The position numbers and the translations under genes are program-made. Positions 8,070 through 14,840 of a stretch of DNA of 29,841 bases are shown in pieces (the stretch's first letter is position 1; each line of letters opens with the position of its first letter). Source of the stretch: a virus; IMG/VR virus record IMGVR_UViG_3300021347_000021, positions 1-29,841 of that record. One strand, given 5' to 3'. The notes under the pieces were generated by a model. The model saw only the letters and a program-made list of their open reading frames with translations, did not search any database and was not told the origin of the DNA.

Positions 8070-8100
8070 TTTGTTTTATAAATATATTTATATATATTTG
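8070..8100 (+). promoter_or_regulatory. Bacteroidota-type promoter for the early operon
   Basis: TTTG at 8070-8073 and TATATTTG at 8093-8100, separated by 19 bases, match the Flavobacterium consensus TTG-N17-23-TAnnTTTG. Transcription would start near 8107, leaving a leader of about 20 bases before ATG 8127. It is the only gap where both boxes fit at the right spacing and where the genes change from late to early type. Confidence 0.75.
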
Positions 8101-8126
8101 TTTAATAATTAACTAAACTATAAAAT

Positions 8127-8336
8127 ATGAGCACATTTATAAAACTTGGAGAAAAAATTGAAGAATGTAAAAAACATTTATTTTATAATCATAATTTAAC
8201 TTATGATGAATCACACGAATATGTTAAATCTACTTTTGAAGAAACTGGATTAAAATTTGGTTTATTTACTTACGTAGATAAAGAACAAATAAAACAAGCT
8301 ATTAAATATTTACAAAAAAATATTATAGAAGCATAA
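8127..8336 (+). CDS. Small early protein, unknown
   Basis: The protein has 69 residues, is soluble and is rich in Lys/Glu and aromatic residues. A helical N-terminus (IKLGEKIEECKKHLFYN) is followed by YDESHEYVKSTFEETGLKFG. No family was recognised. It is the first gene after the predicted early promoter, so it is probably expressed first. That position is typical of host-takeover or regulatory proteins, which is an inference from place only. Its stop is part of the junction TAAACTATG shared with the next gene. Confidence 0.7.
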   Translation: MSTFIKLGEKIEECKKHLFYNHNLTYDESHEYVKSTFEETGLKFGLFTYVDKEQIKQAIKYLQKNIIEA

Positions 8337-8339
8337 ACT

Positions 8340-8432
8340 ATGAAAAAATTACTATTACAATCATTAACATTAATTGGAGCTATATATGTAGCTTATCATT
8401 TTATAATACTAATCATTTTAAAAATAGCTTAA
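8340..8432 (+). CDS. Tiny single-helix membrane protein
   Basis: The protein has 30 residues. After KK at the N-terminus nearly all of it is hydrophobic (LLLQSLTLIGAIYVAYHF, then IILIILKIA), giving one membrane helix. It starts 3 bases after the preceding stop within the sequence TAAACTATG, and the next gene starts 2 bases after its own stop, so it is held tightly in the early operon. A role in superinfection exclusion or membrane change is conceivable but not supported by any motif. Confidence 0.55.
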   Translation: MKKLLLQSLTLIGAIYVAYHFIILIILKIA

Positions 8433-8434
8433 CT

Positions 8435-8608
8435 ATGGAAAAGTATAAACAAAATTTAAGAATAGAAGGAAACAAAGTAATTAGTTATATTACTCACGTT
8501 GCAACTATAAAAGGAAATGAATTGCACCAATTAGGTTATTGGTCAATGACTACACAAAAGCACATTAATTATGTAGCTAAAGAATTAAATTTAAAACTAA
8601 TAAAATAA
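8435..8608 (+). CDS. Small early protein, unknown
   Basis: The protein has 57 residues, starting EKYKQNLRIEGNKVISYITH and continuing with VATIKGNELHQLGYWSMTTQ. It reads as a small alpha/beta protein with a basic C-terminus (AKELNLKLIK). The VISYxTxVATI..NEL pattern with a later TTQKHINYVA stretch recalls small phage proteins of unknown role found in many AT-rich phages. The start context is TTAACTATG. Its stop overlaps the next start as TAATG, indicating coupling with the ribbon-helix-helix gene. Confidence 0.6.
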   Translation: MEKYKQNLRIEGNKVISYITHVATIKGNELHQLGYWSMTTQKHINYVAKELNLKLIK

Positions 8609-8745
8609 TGGTAAGAACATTTTACATACCTGAAGATAAAAGGGAAACAATGATGAAGTTTGTAGAACAAGCACAACAAAACGGTACAAGCTATTCTAAA
8701 CTAATCGTAGAATTTATGGAAAACTATATTAACAATAAAAACTAA
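8608..8745 (+). CDS. Ribbon-helix-helix DNA-binding protein (Arc/MetJ type), putative regulator
   Basis: The protein has 45 residues. A beta strand (VRTFYIP) is followed by a first helix (EDKRETMMKFVEQAQQNG) and a second (SYSKLIVEFMENYINNK). The turn with S/T before the second helix and a strand at the N-terminus is the ribbon-helix-helix plan, in which dimers insert the strand into the DNA major groove. It is coupled to the preceding gene (TAATG). It is the only obvious small repressor-like protein in the early block, so it may act on the early promoter or the CCCCT array. That target is an inference. Confidence 0.6.
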   Translation: MVRTFYIPEDKRETMMKFVEQAQQNGTSYSKLIVEFMENYINNKN

Positions 8746-8749
8746 AACT

Positions 8750-8947
8750 ATGAACGTAACACCAACTAAAAGAGTATTTCAACTACAAGATGAACATACA
8801 GATGTTGAAGTAAGTATTGAACAAAAAGAAGGGCAACCAACAATAATTCAATTTCAAAGCTTTGATACAAATTATCATTTAGTAGCAGAAACAGGAGAAT
8901 TTATGGAGGTTCACAAAATCATTAACAAGATAAAGGAAATGCTATGA
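8750..8947 (+). CDS. Small early protein, unknown
   Basis: The protein has 65 residues: MNVTPTKRVFQLQDEHTDVE, then VSIEQKEGQPTIIQFQSFDT and a C-terminal helix (EVHKIINKIKEM). It appears to be beta-rich with a closing helix, and no family was recognised. The start has the AAAACTATG context, and the stop overlaps the next start as ATGA. Confidence 0.65.
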   Translation: MNVTPTKRVFQLQDEHTDVEVSIEQKEGQPTIIQFQSFDTNYHLVAETGEFMEVHKIINKIKEML

Positions 8948-9258
8948 GTTTAAATCATTATATGACATATGTTGAAGAATGGGAAAGATTCAATAGAACA
9001 TCAGAACTAAATGAAGAACTTAAATTTTTAGTACTTAGAATAAACTACAATAAAAGATTATTATGTTCTGATTCTTGGATGCCAAGCAAAAAAGATATAA
9101 CAACACACAAAGAAAGATTTAATCAATATTTAGAATTATTTAATGACATAGATAATAAACTAAAAATAAATGATTATAATTATTTTGCCAAAAGAATGAA
9201 AACTATAAAACAATCAATAATAAAAATTAGAAACTATGAGAATAAAAGAATTAGCTAA
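8944..9258 (+). CDS. Small helical early protein, unknown
   Basis: The protein has 104 residues and is almost entirely helical by composition (TYVEEWERFNRTSELNEELK, later HKERFNQYLELFNDIDNKLK). The second half is strongly basic. It has no catalytic motif, Cys pairs or membrane segment. It overlaps the preceding gene as ATGA and the following gene by 23 bases. The place just before the recombination-type genes suggests a role in DNA metabolism, but no family is recognised. Confidence 0.6.
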   Translation: MSLNHYMTYVEEWERFNRTSELNEELKFLVLRINYNKRLLCSDSWMPSKKDITTHKERFNQYLELFNDIDNKLKINDYNYFAKRMKTIKQSIIKIRNYENKRIS

Positions 9259-9619
9259 AAAATACAATCTTGGAAAAGATGATTTCTGGGAACTTAAACG
9301 AGGCCAGAAAAGTATGTGGATAATCACACACGATGCCATTGAAAAAATTGCCATAATTGAAAACATTCAATTAATAAACTTTGAGATATTAAATACTGAA
9401 GTTGACTTTGCAAGGTTTTTAATAACTATGAAAAAAGGCGATAAAAGTATAATTAGCATTGGTGAAGCATCTACTAAAAATTGCACATCAACTTATTATG
9501 GAGCAATGGCCGAAAAACGCGGGATCGATAGATGCGTTCTTAAATTAATAAACGCTTACGAATATGGTATTTACTCAGACGTTGAAGCAGACGCCTTTAA
9601 ACAAGCTAAAAATGGATAA
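9236..9619 (+). CDS. Conserved phage protein, possible recombination partner of the RecE-like nuclease
   Basis: The protein has 127 residues. It begins MRIKELAKKYNLGKDDFWEL, like a small helix-turn-helix or translation-factor-like N-terminal element. The second half contains TSTYYGAMAEKRGIDRCVLK, followed by GIYSDVEADAFKQ. The AMAEKRxxDRxxLKL stretch recalls a motif near the end of several phage single-strand annealing and related recombination proteins. With only 127 residues it would be a minimal or partial member, so the link is weak. A two-gene distance to a RecE/Cas4-like nuclease is suggestive. Start context GAAACTATG. Confidence 0.45.
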   Translation: MRIKELAKKYNLGKDDFWELKRGQKSMWIITHDAIEKIAIIENIQLINFEILNTEVDFARFLITMKKGDKSIISIGEASTKNCTSTYYGAMAEKRGIDRCVLKLINAYEYGIYSDVEADAFKQAKNG

Positions 9620-9767
9620 TACGTGCGAACAATACTACCTAAACATTTTGCTATCAACAATTGACCAACGCATAATTTTAATTGAAGATGAATGTAAAAC
9701 ATCAAGCGAAAAGAAAATAGCATATAAAACTTTATTAGAACAAATATCTAAACAACATAAAAACTAA
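9612..9767 (+). CDS. Small early protein, unknown
   Basis: The protein has 51 residues and starts at ATG 9612, which overlaps the preceding gene by 8 bases. An upstream in-frame ATG at 9564 would overlap by 56 bases and is less likely. The sequence is helical with a hydrophobic face (CEQYYLNILLSTIDQRIILI) and then a Lys-rich C-terminus. It has no recognised family. Its stop forms TAAACTATG with the next start. Confidence 0.5.
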   Translation: MDNTCEQYYLNILLSTIDQRIILIEDECKTSSEKKIAYKTLLEQISKQHKN

Positions 9768-9770
9768 ACT

Positions 9771-10475
9771 ATGAAAAAAGATCATCTAAGCTATTCAGCA
9801 TTAACACAATTTAAAAAGTCACCAAACCATTTACTTGCGTATTGGGAAGGCAAACAAACAAGAACTGATGCAATGCTGTTTGGTTCTTTAATTCATAAGA
9901 TAATATTAGAACCAGAAACCTTTGATTTTGAATATGTAGTATATCAAGGTAAAACAAGAAGGGGAAAAGATTGGGTTGAATTTTCAGAACTTAATAAAAA
10001 TAAAACTATTATTAAGCAAAGCGAATTAGATAATGCTTTAGAAATAACTAATGCAGTTGCTAATGATAAAGTATTTATGGACTTAATAAGCAAATGTACA
10101 AAGCGTGAACAACGAGTAGAATGGACAGAGCAAGGAATTAATTTTAAAGGGTTTGTAGATATGGTTGGTGAAGGTTGGATAGCTGATATAAAAACGTGTA
10201 CAGATGCTATGAAATTAAAGCGTGAAATGTACTATAATGATTATAAAATGCAGGGTGCTATGTATCTTGAAAACTATCCACCAAATACTAAATACTATAT
10301 TATTGCAGTTGAAAAAACAATTCCCTATAATATTAAAGTATTTAAATTAGGTGATAATATGCTTGAAGCTGGTTACTTAGATTACATTGATTTAGTTACT
10401 AAATATAAAGCTTGGAATGGTAAGCCAAAAGGATATTCTGAAGAAATAGAAGAATTAGCATACAATGAAGATTAA
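9771..10475 (+). CDS. RecE/Cas4-like PD-(D/E)XK exonuclease (DUF3799 type)
   Basis: The protein has 234 residues. The nuclease core is visible: HLSYSALTQFKKSPNHLLAY at the N-terminus, His42 in LFGSLIHKIILEPETFDFEY, Asp130 in FKGFVDMVG, the D-x-K pair Asp139/Lys141 in IADIKTC, and a QxxxY-like Tyr158/Gln161 in YNDYKMQGAMYLE. This is the order of the RecB-family nucleases known as PDDEXK/DUF3799, which include exonuclease VIII (RecE) C-terminal domains. Such enzymes degrade one strand to make 3' tails for annealing. Partners nearby are the protein at 9236 and the SSB-like protein at 10613. Start context TAAACTATG. Confidence 0.85.
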   Translation: MKKDHLSYSALTQFKKSPNHLLAYWEGKQTRTDAMLFGSLIHKIILEPETFDFEYVVYQGKTRRGKDWVEFSELNKNKTIIKQSELDNALEITNAVANDKVFMDLISKCTKREQRVEWTEQGINFKGFVDMVGEGWIADIKTCTDAMKLKREMYYNDYKMQGAMYLENYPPNTKYYIIAVEKTIPYNIKVFKLGDNMLEAGYLDYIDLVTKYKAWNGKPKGYSEEIEELAYNED

Positions 10476-10493
10476 CCAATAAATATATAAACT

Positions 10494-10610
10494 ATGGATG
10501 AAGAAGAAGAAACAAGAGATTTTTTTGATTTAATTGATGAAGCGTATGATCGCCTTGTTGATGAAAGATTAAATAACGGATATTATAATAAACAAACAAA
10601 AAACAAATAA
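10494..10610 (+). CDS. Tiny acidic early protein, unknown
   Basis: The protein has 38 residues (MDEEEETRDFFDLIDEAYDR, then LVDERLNNGYYNKQTKNK). It is a single acidic helix followed by a basic tail. It is preceded by TAAACTATG and lies 2 bases before the SSB-like gene. No family is recognised. Confidence 0.5.
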   Translation: MDEEEETRDFFDLIDEAYDRLVDERLNNGYYNKQTKNK

Positions 10611-10612
10611 AA

Positions 10613-10945
10613 ATGAAAGTAACAGGAAAAATTGAGAACATTTTAGAAACTCAAACAGGAACAAGTAAAACTGGAAAAGAATGGAAAAAAACATCTTTTG
10701 TAGTTAAAACAGATGATGAATACAATAATCTATATTGCTTTGATGTATTCGGAGAAGAAAAAGTAGATAAATTTTTACAGTACAATGCTAAAGGTGATGT
10801 AGTTGATGTTGACTTCAATGTAAAAACTAATGAATGGCAAGGTAAATACTTTACTTCTTTAGATGCTTGGAAAGTATTCAAAGCTGATAACAGCAAACAA
10901 AAAGAAGAAGTAGCAGTTGAAGAAGAAGGTGATTTACCCTTTTAA
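10613..10945 (+). CDS. DUF3127 single-stranded-DNA-binding-like protein
   Basis: The protein has 110 residues. The N-terminal 90 residues follow the DUF3127 OB-fold pattern: KVTGKIENILETQTGTSKTG, then KEWKKTSFVVKTDD, NLYCFDVFGEEKVD and a YFTSLDAWKVF strand. The C-terminus is an acidic linker ending EEEGDLPF, matching the acidic tip by which bacterial SSB recruits partners. DUF3127 is largely a Bacteroidota family. The likely role is covering single-stranded DNA in phage replication and recombination, next to the RecE-like nuclease. Confidence 0.85.
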   Translation: MKVTGKIENILETQTGTSKTGKEWKKTSFVVKTDDEYNNLYCFDVFGEEKVDKFLQYNAKGDVVDVDFNVKTNEWQGKYFTSLDAWKVFKADNSKQKEEVAVEEEGDLPF

Positions 10946-10971
10946 GTATAAACAAACTATAAAACTATTAA

Positions 10972-11274
10972 ATGAAAAAGGGTTTAAAATCACTTTCAAA
11001 TCTTATAGAAGAATTAATAATTGAAGGTTATACAATACCAGAACTTGCAAATCAATGGGGTTTTCACCCTACTACAATTGCTTGTGCGTATAAACCATCT
11101 AAAAAAGGTTTTAAGTATATAGATTTTGAACAACAAAAAAAAGAAGTAGTAGAGTTGCCTAAGGGTGATTCTATTACTTTCAATAAGATTTATACTTGGG
11201 AATCATTAAGCCAATTAGAAAAATTATTTTACGAACAATACAAAGAAAAACACGAAGCATACTATGAAAAATAA
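10972..11274 (+). CDS. Helix-turn-helix-like protein, unknown role
   Basis: The protein has 100 residues. Residues about 8-36 (LIEELIIEGYTIPELANQWG, FHPTTIACAYK) look like a helix-turn-helix of the kind used for promoter or replication-site binding. The rest is polar, with a helical C-terminus (LEKLFYEQYKEKHEAYYEK). It does not match a family I can name. It could be a second early regulator. It overlaps the next gene by 11 bases. Confidence 0.5.
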   Translation: MKKGLKSLSNLIEELIIEGYTIPELANQWGFHPTTIACAYKPSKKGFKYIDFEQQKKEVVELPKGDSITFNKIYTWESLSQLEKLFYEQYKEKHEAYYEK

Positions 11275-11515
11275 CAATTTAAAACTGTTTGATGATTACG
11301 ATGATTTACAAACTTGGAAAGAACATTGGCAAGATATGCCTGAATTTATTTATGATGATTTAATGCCATATCAACAAATAATAATAAGCTTTGAATGTAA
11401 AGAAGATGTTTTAACATTTTCTAAATTAATCAATCAAAAATTAACTTACAAAACTAAAAGCGTATGGTTTCCTAAAAAAGATAATATAAAACCATCTAAC
11501 TATGAATACAAATAA
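11264..11515 (+). CDS. Small protein paired with the glycosyltransferase gene
   Basis: The protein has 83 residues. It contains HWQDMPEFIYDDLMPYQQII, then ISFECKEDVLTFSKLINQKL and TYKTKSVWFPKKDN. I recall this MPEF....EDVxxFxxLIxQxxTxKTxSxWxP pattern in small phage proteins or domains encoded next to TET-associated-type glycosyltransferases, so it may be a partner of the next gene. That association is from memory. It has no catalytic residue pattern of its own. It overlaps the glycosyltransferase gene by 14 bases, so expression is coupled. Confidence 0.6.
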   Translation: MKNNNLKLFDDYDDLQTWKEHWQDMPEFIYDDLMPYQQIIISFECKEDVLTFSKLINQKLTYKTKSVWFPKKDNIKPSNYEYK

Positions 11516-12341
11516 AACTAAATACCCTATATATATAATTTCTAAAGGTCGTGCTGAAAGTAGACAAACTTCTAAAACACTTGAAGAAATGAATCTTGAT
11601 TATAAAATTGTTATTGAACCTCAAGAATATGATTTGTATGCTAAACACATTGATCAAAGAAAAATTCTTGTAACTCCGTTTTCAAATCTTGGTCAGGGCA
11701 GCATACCTGTTAGAAATTTTGTAATGGAACATTCAATTCAAAATATGCACGAAAAACATTGGATACTTGATGACAACATTAATGGCTTTGTTAGATTAAA
11801 TAGAGGTAAAAGAATACCAGTTAGAAATTCAGTTATTTTTAATTCTATTGAAGATTTTGTTGATAGATATACAAATATAAAAATGGCTGGAATGAATTAT
11901 CGTTTTTTTGCAGGTCCATGGATTAAAAAGCCATATTTTTTAAACACAAGAATCTATAGTATTATACTTCTTGATAATTCAATTAGACACCGTTGGAGAG
12001 GTCGTTACAATGAAGATACTGATTTAAGTTTAAGAATACTTAAAGATGGCAATTGTACTGTTTTATTTAATACTTTTTTAGCTAATAAAGCTGCTACACT
12101 TACAATGACTGGCGGCAATACTGAAGAAGTTTACGCTGATTCAAACAATAGATTAGATTTTGCTGAAAGCTTACAGAAACAACATCCAGATGTAGTTAAA
12201 ATAGTTTGGAGATACAGTCGTTGGCACCATGAAGTAAATTACAAAGTATTTAATAAAAACAAATTATTATTTAAAAATGATTATGTTAAAAAACAAGGAG
12301 TAAACAACTACGGAATGAAATTAACTAAACTAAACAACTAA
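11502..12341 (+). CDS. Glycosyltransferase of the TET-associated (TAGT) type
   Basis: The protein has 279 residues. The N-terminus KYPIYIISKGRAES (residues 7-20), the segment YKIVIEPQEYDLYA (34-47), HWILDDNINGF (86-96, with Asp90/Asp91 as metal-site candidates) and GRYNEDTDLSLRIL (167-180) follow the order of TAGT-type GT-A transferases. These were first noted in phages with TET-family dioxygenases and have been linked to glycosylation of hydroxymethylated bases. No dioxygenase, thymidylate-synthase-like base hydroxymethylase, or DNA methylase is seen in this genome. The acceptor may therefore be a host-made or protein substrate, or a base made by an unrecognised enzyme. It is the only sugar-transfer enzyme here and lies among replication genes. 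Confidence 0.8.
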   Translation: MNTNKTKYPIYIISKGRAESRQTSKTLEEMNLDYKIVIEPQEYDLYAKHIDQRKILVTPFSNLGQGSIPVRNFVMEHSIQNMHEKHWILDDNINGFVRLNRGKRIPVRNSVIFNSIEDFVDRYTNIKMAGMNYRFFAGPWIKKPYFLNTRIYSIILLDNSIRHRWRGRYNEDTDLSLRILKDGNCTVLFNTFLANKAATLTMTGGNTEEVYADSNNRLDFAESLQKQHPDVVKIVWRYSRWHHEVNYKVFNKNKLLFKNDYVKKQGVNNYGMKLTKLNN

Positions 12342-12352
12342 ACTAAATAACT

Positions 12353-12853
12353 ATGAACACAACTAAATACAATGAAAAATATCATAATAATAAATTTAAT
12401 TTTTTAATAAGTAAAAAGTCAGATATGTATAGGTCTATAATAGACATTGATGGCTTAATTACAAAACGAGATAAAAATATAAAATACTGTTTAATGTACG
12501 ATCATAAAAATAATAATGATAATCCTTCAATAAACACATTAAAAGAGTTATCATCATTAGTGGGCGTAACTCGTGGAGATGGTTTAATAATTAAATGTTT
12601 TATTGTTAGAAGTGAAATTAATATATTAAATGATAATCAAGAAGTTAAAACTGATTGTGAAGTTACTACTGTATATGAAATAAAGAAATGGGATAAACAT
12701 TTTAATAAAAGTAATAAACTTTTAAAACACGCTGATTTTATAGAAAAATCTTTTGATATTCGTTCAGATAGTTTATTAATTAAATTTTTTCAACCTGAAA
12801 CACATGAAGAAGTTTATAATAATTTTCAATCTAATCCTTTTTATTTAAAATAA
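12353..12853 (+). CDS. Unknown early protein next to the glycosyltransferase
   Basis: The protein has 166 residues and no recognised family. The start MNTTKYNEKYHNNKFNFLIS is followed by a mixed alpha/beta region (IDIDGLITKRDKNIKYCLMY) and VTRGDGLIIKCFIVRSEINI, then a basic helical section (KKWDKHFNKSNKLLKHADF). Codon use is as AT-rich as its neighbours. The start context is ATAACTATG. Since it follows the glycosyltransferase by 11 bases, it is a candidate for the missing partner enzyme, but no catalytic signature can be read. Confidence 0.6.
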   Translation: MNTTKYNEKYHNNKFNFLISKKSDMYRSIIDIDGLITKRDKNIKYCLMYDHKNNNDNPSINTLKELSSLVGVTRGDGLIIKCFIVRSEINILNDNQEVKTDCEVTTVYEIKKWDKHFNKSNKLLKHADFIEKSFDIRSDSLLIKFFQPETHEEVYNNFQSNPFYLK

Positions 12854-12860
12854 TTAAACT

Positions 12861-13340
12861 ATGAAAGAACTACCATACTTTAAATTTTATCCAGCACAAT
12901 GGATTACAGGAAATATAAGCTTTTTAAGCTATGAAGAACAAGGAGCGTTTATGAAGCTTTGTTGTTACTATTGGTCGCAAGAATGTAAATTAAGTAAATT
13001 ACAATTACAAAAAATAATACCAGAAAGTTATAAAACATTATTAGAATTTAATTTAATTAAAGTTGACGATGATTTAAATATTATTATAAGCTGGTTATAT
13101 GAACAATATAAAGAACGTAAAAAACAACATAAAACTAACGTAAAGAATGGCCGTAAGGGGGGTAAAATAAGTGCTTCAATTAGAGCTAATAATAAGCAAG
13201 GGTCAAGCGACGCTTTAAGCGGGGCTCAAGCATTAAGAAAAGATAATATAATAAAAGATAAAATAAAAAAAGATAATACCCTTTTTACAGACCCTAATTT
13301 AAAAGTTGATAATGAATTAAAAAACCTTTTAAAGAAATGA
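12861..13340 (+). CDS. Replisome-organizer-like protein (DUF1376-like N-terminus)
   Basis: The protein has 159 residues. Its first 55 residues (LPYFKFYPAQWITGNISFLS, YEEQGAFMKLCCYYW) match the DUF1376-type winged-helix domain found at the N-terminus of phage and plasmid replication initiators. A basic stretch (YKERKKQHKTNVKNGRKGGK, about residues 89-108) and a Lys-rich linker follow. The C-terminus is short, so it may serve only as origin binder or helicase loader. The next gene, a RecA/DnaB-fold ATPase, overlaps it as ATGA, so the two very likely work together at the origin. Confidence 0.7.
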   Translation: MKELPYFKFYPAQWITGNISFLSYEEQGAFMKLCCYYWSQECKLSKLQLQKIIPESYKTLLEFNLIKVDDDLNIIISWLYEQYKERKKQHKTNVKNGRKGGKISASIRANNKQGSSDALSGAQALRKDNIIKDKIKKDNTLFTDPNLKVDNELKNLLKK

Positions 13341-14197
13341 TTTTAGAAAATAAAGATTCATTGGAATACTTGTACAGGTTTCAAGAAGGTAAAATAAAAC
13401 TAGGTAAAGGAATAAATACAGAGTTAGATAATTTCATTAGGTATAAGCAAGGAAACTTTAACGTAATAGTTGGATTGGATAATGTTGGAAAAACTGCTTG
13501 GATATTATATTACTTTCTTTGTTTAACTAAACACCATAAGATTAAACACGTTATATGGTCAGGTGAAAACAAAGCAGGTCAATTGATTAGAGATTTGATA
13601 CAAATGTATACAGGTAAAAAACTAAATGAATTAACTAAGGAGGAAATTAGATTTAATAATAATCAAATTAGTAAGTATTTTATTTTTATTGATAATGCAA
13701 AAGTATATGATCATAAACAACTATTCGAATTATTTAAAGAATCTGGTGCAGATAATTGTTTAATTGATCCCTTCACAGGAATGAATCACGACAGGCGAAT
13801 TAATCAGTTTGAACGTAACTATCAATTCTGTAATGATGTTAGGCAGTTTTGTAATGAAACTAAAAAAACTGTTTATATTAACACTCACCCACAAACTGAA
13901 TCAGCAAGGCGAGTATATCCAGCTGGTCATTTATTAGAAGGATACATACAGCCCTGTAAAAAATCTGATGTGGAAGGTGGACAGGTTTTTGCTAACAGAT
14001 GTGATGACTTCATTTCAATACACAGATTATTAAACCATCCTGACTTATGGATGATGACAGAAATTAGAGTTGAAAAAATTAAGGATAAAGAAACAGGTGG
14101 TAGATGTACAAACCTTTCTGAACCTCTACGCTTTGACTTTAACTCAGGAATGGGTTTTACAATTGGAGGAATAAACGGATTAAAAACTATAAACTAA
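13337..14197 (+). CDS. RecA/DnaB-fold ATPase, putative replicative helicase or loader
   Basis: The protein has 286 residues. The Walker A loop GLDNVGKT occupies residues 46-53, and the Walker B strand ends in CLIDPF (Asp144). A sensor-like TVYINTHPQTE strand follows. The SGENKAGQLIRDLIQMYTGK segment after Walker A resembles DnaB/RepA-type helicases, in which a Glu after the first strand activates water. There is no separate N-terminal primase-binding domain, so the protein is short for a DnaB (about 450 residues) and closer to phage or plasmid hexameric ATPases. It is translationally coupled to the initiator-like gene. No primase is recognised in the window. Confidence 0.8.
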   Translation: MILENKDSLEYLYRFQEGKIKLGKGINTELDNFIRYKQGNFNVIVGLDNVGKTAWILYYFLCLTKHHKIKHVIWSGENKAGQLIRDLIQMYTGKKLNELTKEEIRFNNNQISKYFIFIDNAKVYDHKQLFELFKESGADNCLIDPFTGMNHDRRINQFERNYQFCNDVRQFCNETKKTVYINTHPQTESARRVYPAGHLLEGYIQPCKKSDVEGGQVFANRCDDFISIHRLLNHPDLWMMTEIRVEKIKDKETGGRCTNLSEPLRFDFNSGMGFTIGGINGLKTIN

Positions 14198-14207
14198 AAA
14201 CTAAACT

Positions 14208-14477
14208 ATGGATGAATTACAATTACTATTAAATAAAAACAAATTGCATATCTTGCTTATAAAGGTAATGCACGACATAAACAAGGGCAATGCACCAAAA
14301 AGTAAATTGGAGGCCTTAGAAACGCTTAAAATAGCAATGGACACTATAAATGAGTTAGCTGAATACAATAGAAGTTTATTAAAAGAAGTTAGAAAACTTA
14401 GATTAGATAATGCAGTTCAAACAAAAGATATTGTGGAACTTAAATTAAAAATTAATACTTTAGAAGAATGGAAGTAA
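14208..14477 (+). CDS. Small coiled-coil early protein, unknown
   Basis: The protein has 89 residues and is all-helical by composition. Residues about 46-87 are a heptad-like coiled coil (LAEYNRSLLKEVRKLRLDNA, then DIVELKLKINTLEEW). It has no catalytic motif. The start has the TAAACTATG context. The next small gene overlaps its last 10 bases. Confidence 0.65.
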   Translation: MDELQLLLNKNKLHILLIKVMHDINKGNAPKSKLEALETLKIAMDTINELAEYNRSLLKEVRKLRLDNAVQTKDIVELKLKINTLEEWK

Positions 14478-14566
14478 TAACAATGTATTTGTTGGTATCT
14501 CATTTTGTAGCAATACTTACAGGAATGTTTTTACTTAGATTAATAGATGAATATTTTAAAAAATAG
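14468..14566 (+). CDS. Tiny single-helix membrane protein
   Basis: The protein has 32 residues: MEVITMYLLVSHFVAILTGM then FLLRLIDEYFKK. One membrane helix spans about 5-25, with a charged C-terminus. The ATG overlaps the preceding gene by 10 bases. The following gene starts 3 bases after the stop. Confidence 0.5.
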   Translation: MEVITMYLLVSHFVAILTGMFLLRLIDEYFKK

Positions 14567-14569
14567 ATT

Positions 14570-14704
14570 ATGCCAAAACCAAAACCAAACGAAAAGAAAA
14601 AAGATTTTATGATTAGATGTGTACCTGAAGTTATTAATGAAGGTTACAAAAGTGAACAAGCAATTGCAATATGCTCTAAGTATTATGAAAACAAATCTAA
14701 ATAA
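14570..14704 (+). CDS. Small conserved phage protein (PKPKPNEKK...RC...AIC type)
   Basis: The protein has 44 residues. The start MPKPKPNEKKKDFMIRCVPE and the end KSEQAIAICSKYYENKS make the pattern P-K-P-x-x-x-E-x-x-x-x-F-x-x-R-C, then a helix with A-x-A-x-C. I recognise this as a recurrent short phage family, sometimes found near or fused to head-maturation proteases, with two conserved Cys. The function is unknown. Here it lies in the early block, and the next gene starts inside it. Confidence 0.6.
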   Translation: MPKPKPNEKKKDFMIRCVPEVINEGYKSEQAIAICSKYYENKSK

Positions 14705-14840
14705 ATACCGTCAAGTTAAAGATTGTGTTTATACTCATCCGCATCAAAGGATTAATCAAAACATAATTAAACACTATTGTGAATTGTATCCTAATGATAA
14801 AGAACTTGGTGAACAAATAAGAAAACTATATGAACCCTAA
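14685..14840 (+). CDS. Small early protein, unknown
   Basis: The protein has 51 residues from ATG 14685. The same frame is open further upstream to 14619, but that start would lie well inside the preceding gene, so the shorter form is preferred. The sequence is MKTNLNKYRQVKDCVYTHPH and then QRINQNIIKHYCELYPNDKE. It is basic and helical with two Cys and two neighbouring His. No family is recognised. It overlaps both neighbours, by 20 and 11 bases. Confidence 0.5.
   Translation: MKTNLNKYRQVKDCVYTHPHQRINQNIIKHYCELYPNDKELGEQIRKLYEP

Larger units (their letters stand above)
8011..8126. other. Main intergenic region between late and early blocks
   Basis: This is the longest gap in the genome (116 bases). 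It holds three CCCCT repeats (8017-8021, 8027-8031, 8039-8043), a T-rich stretch (8044-8062), a Flavobacterium-type promoter (8070-8100) and an AT-rich leader. It is the natural place for early transcription control and a candidate for an origin. A clear GC-rich terminator hairpin is not visible. Confidence 0.7.
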
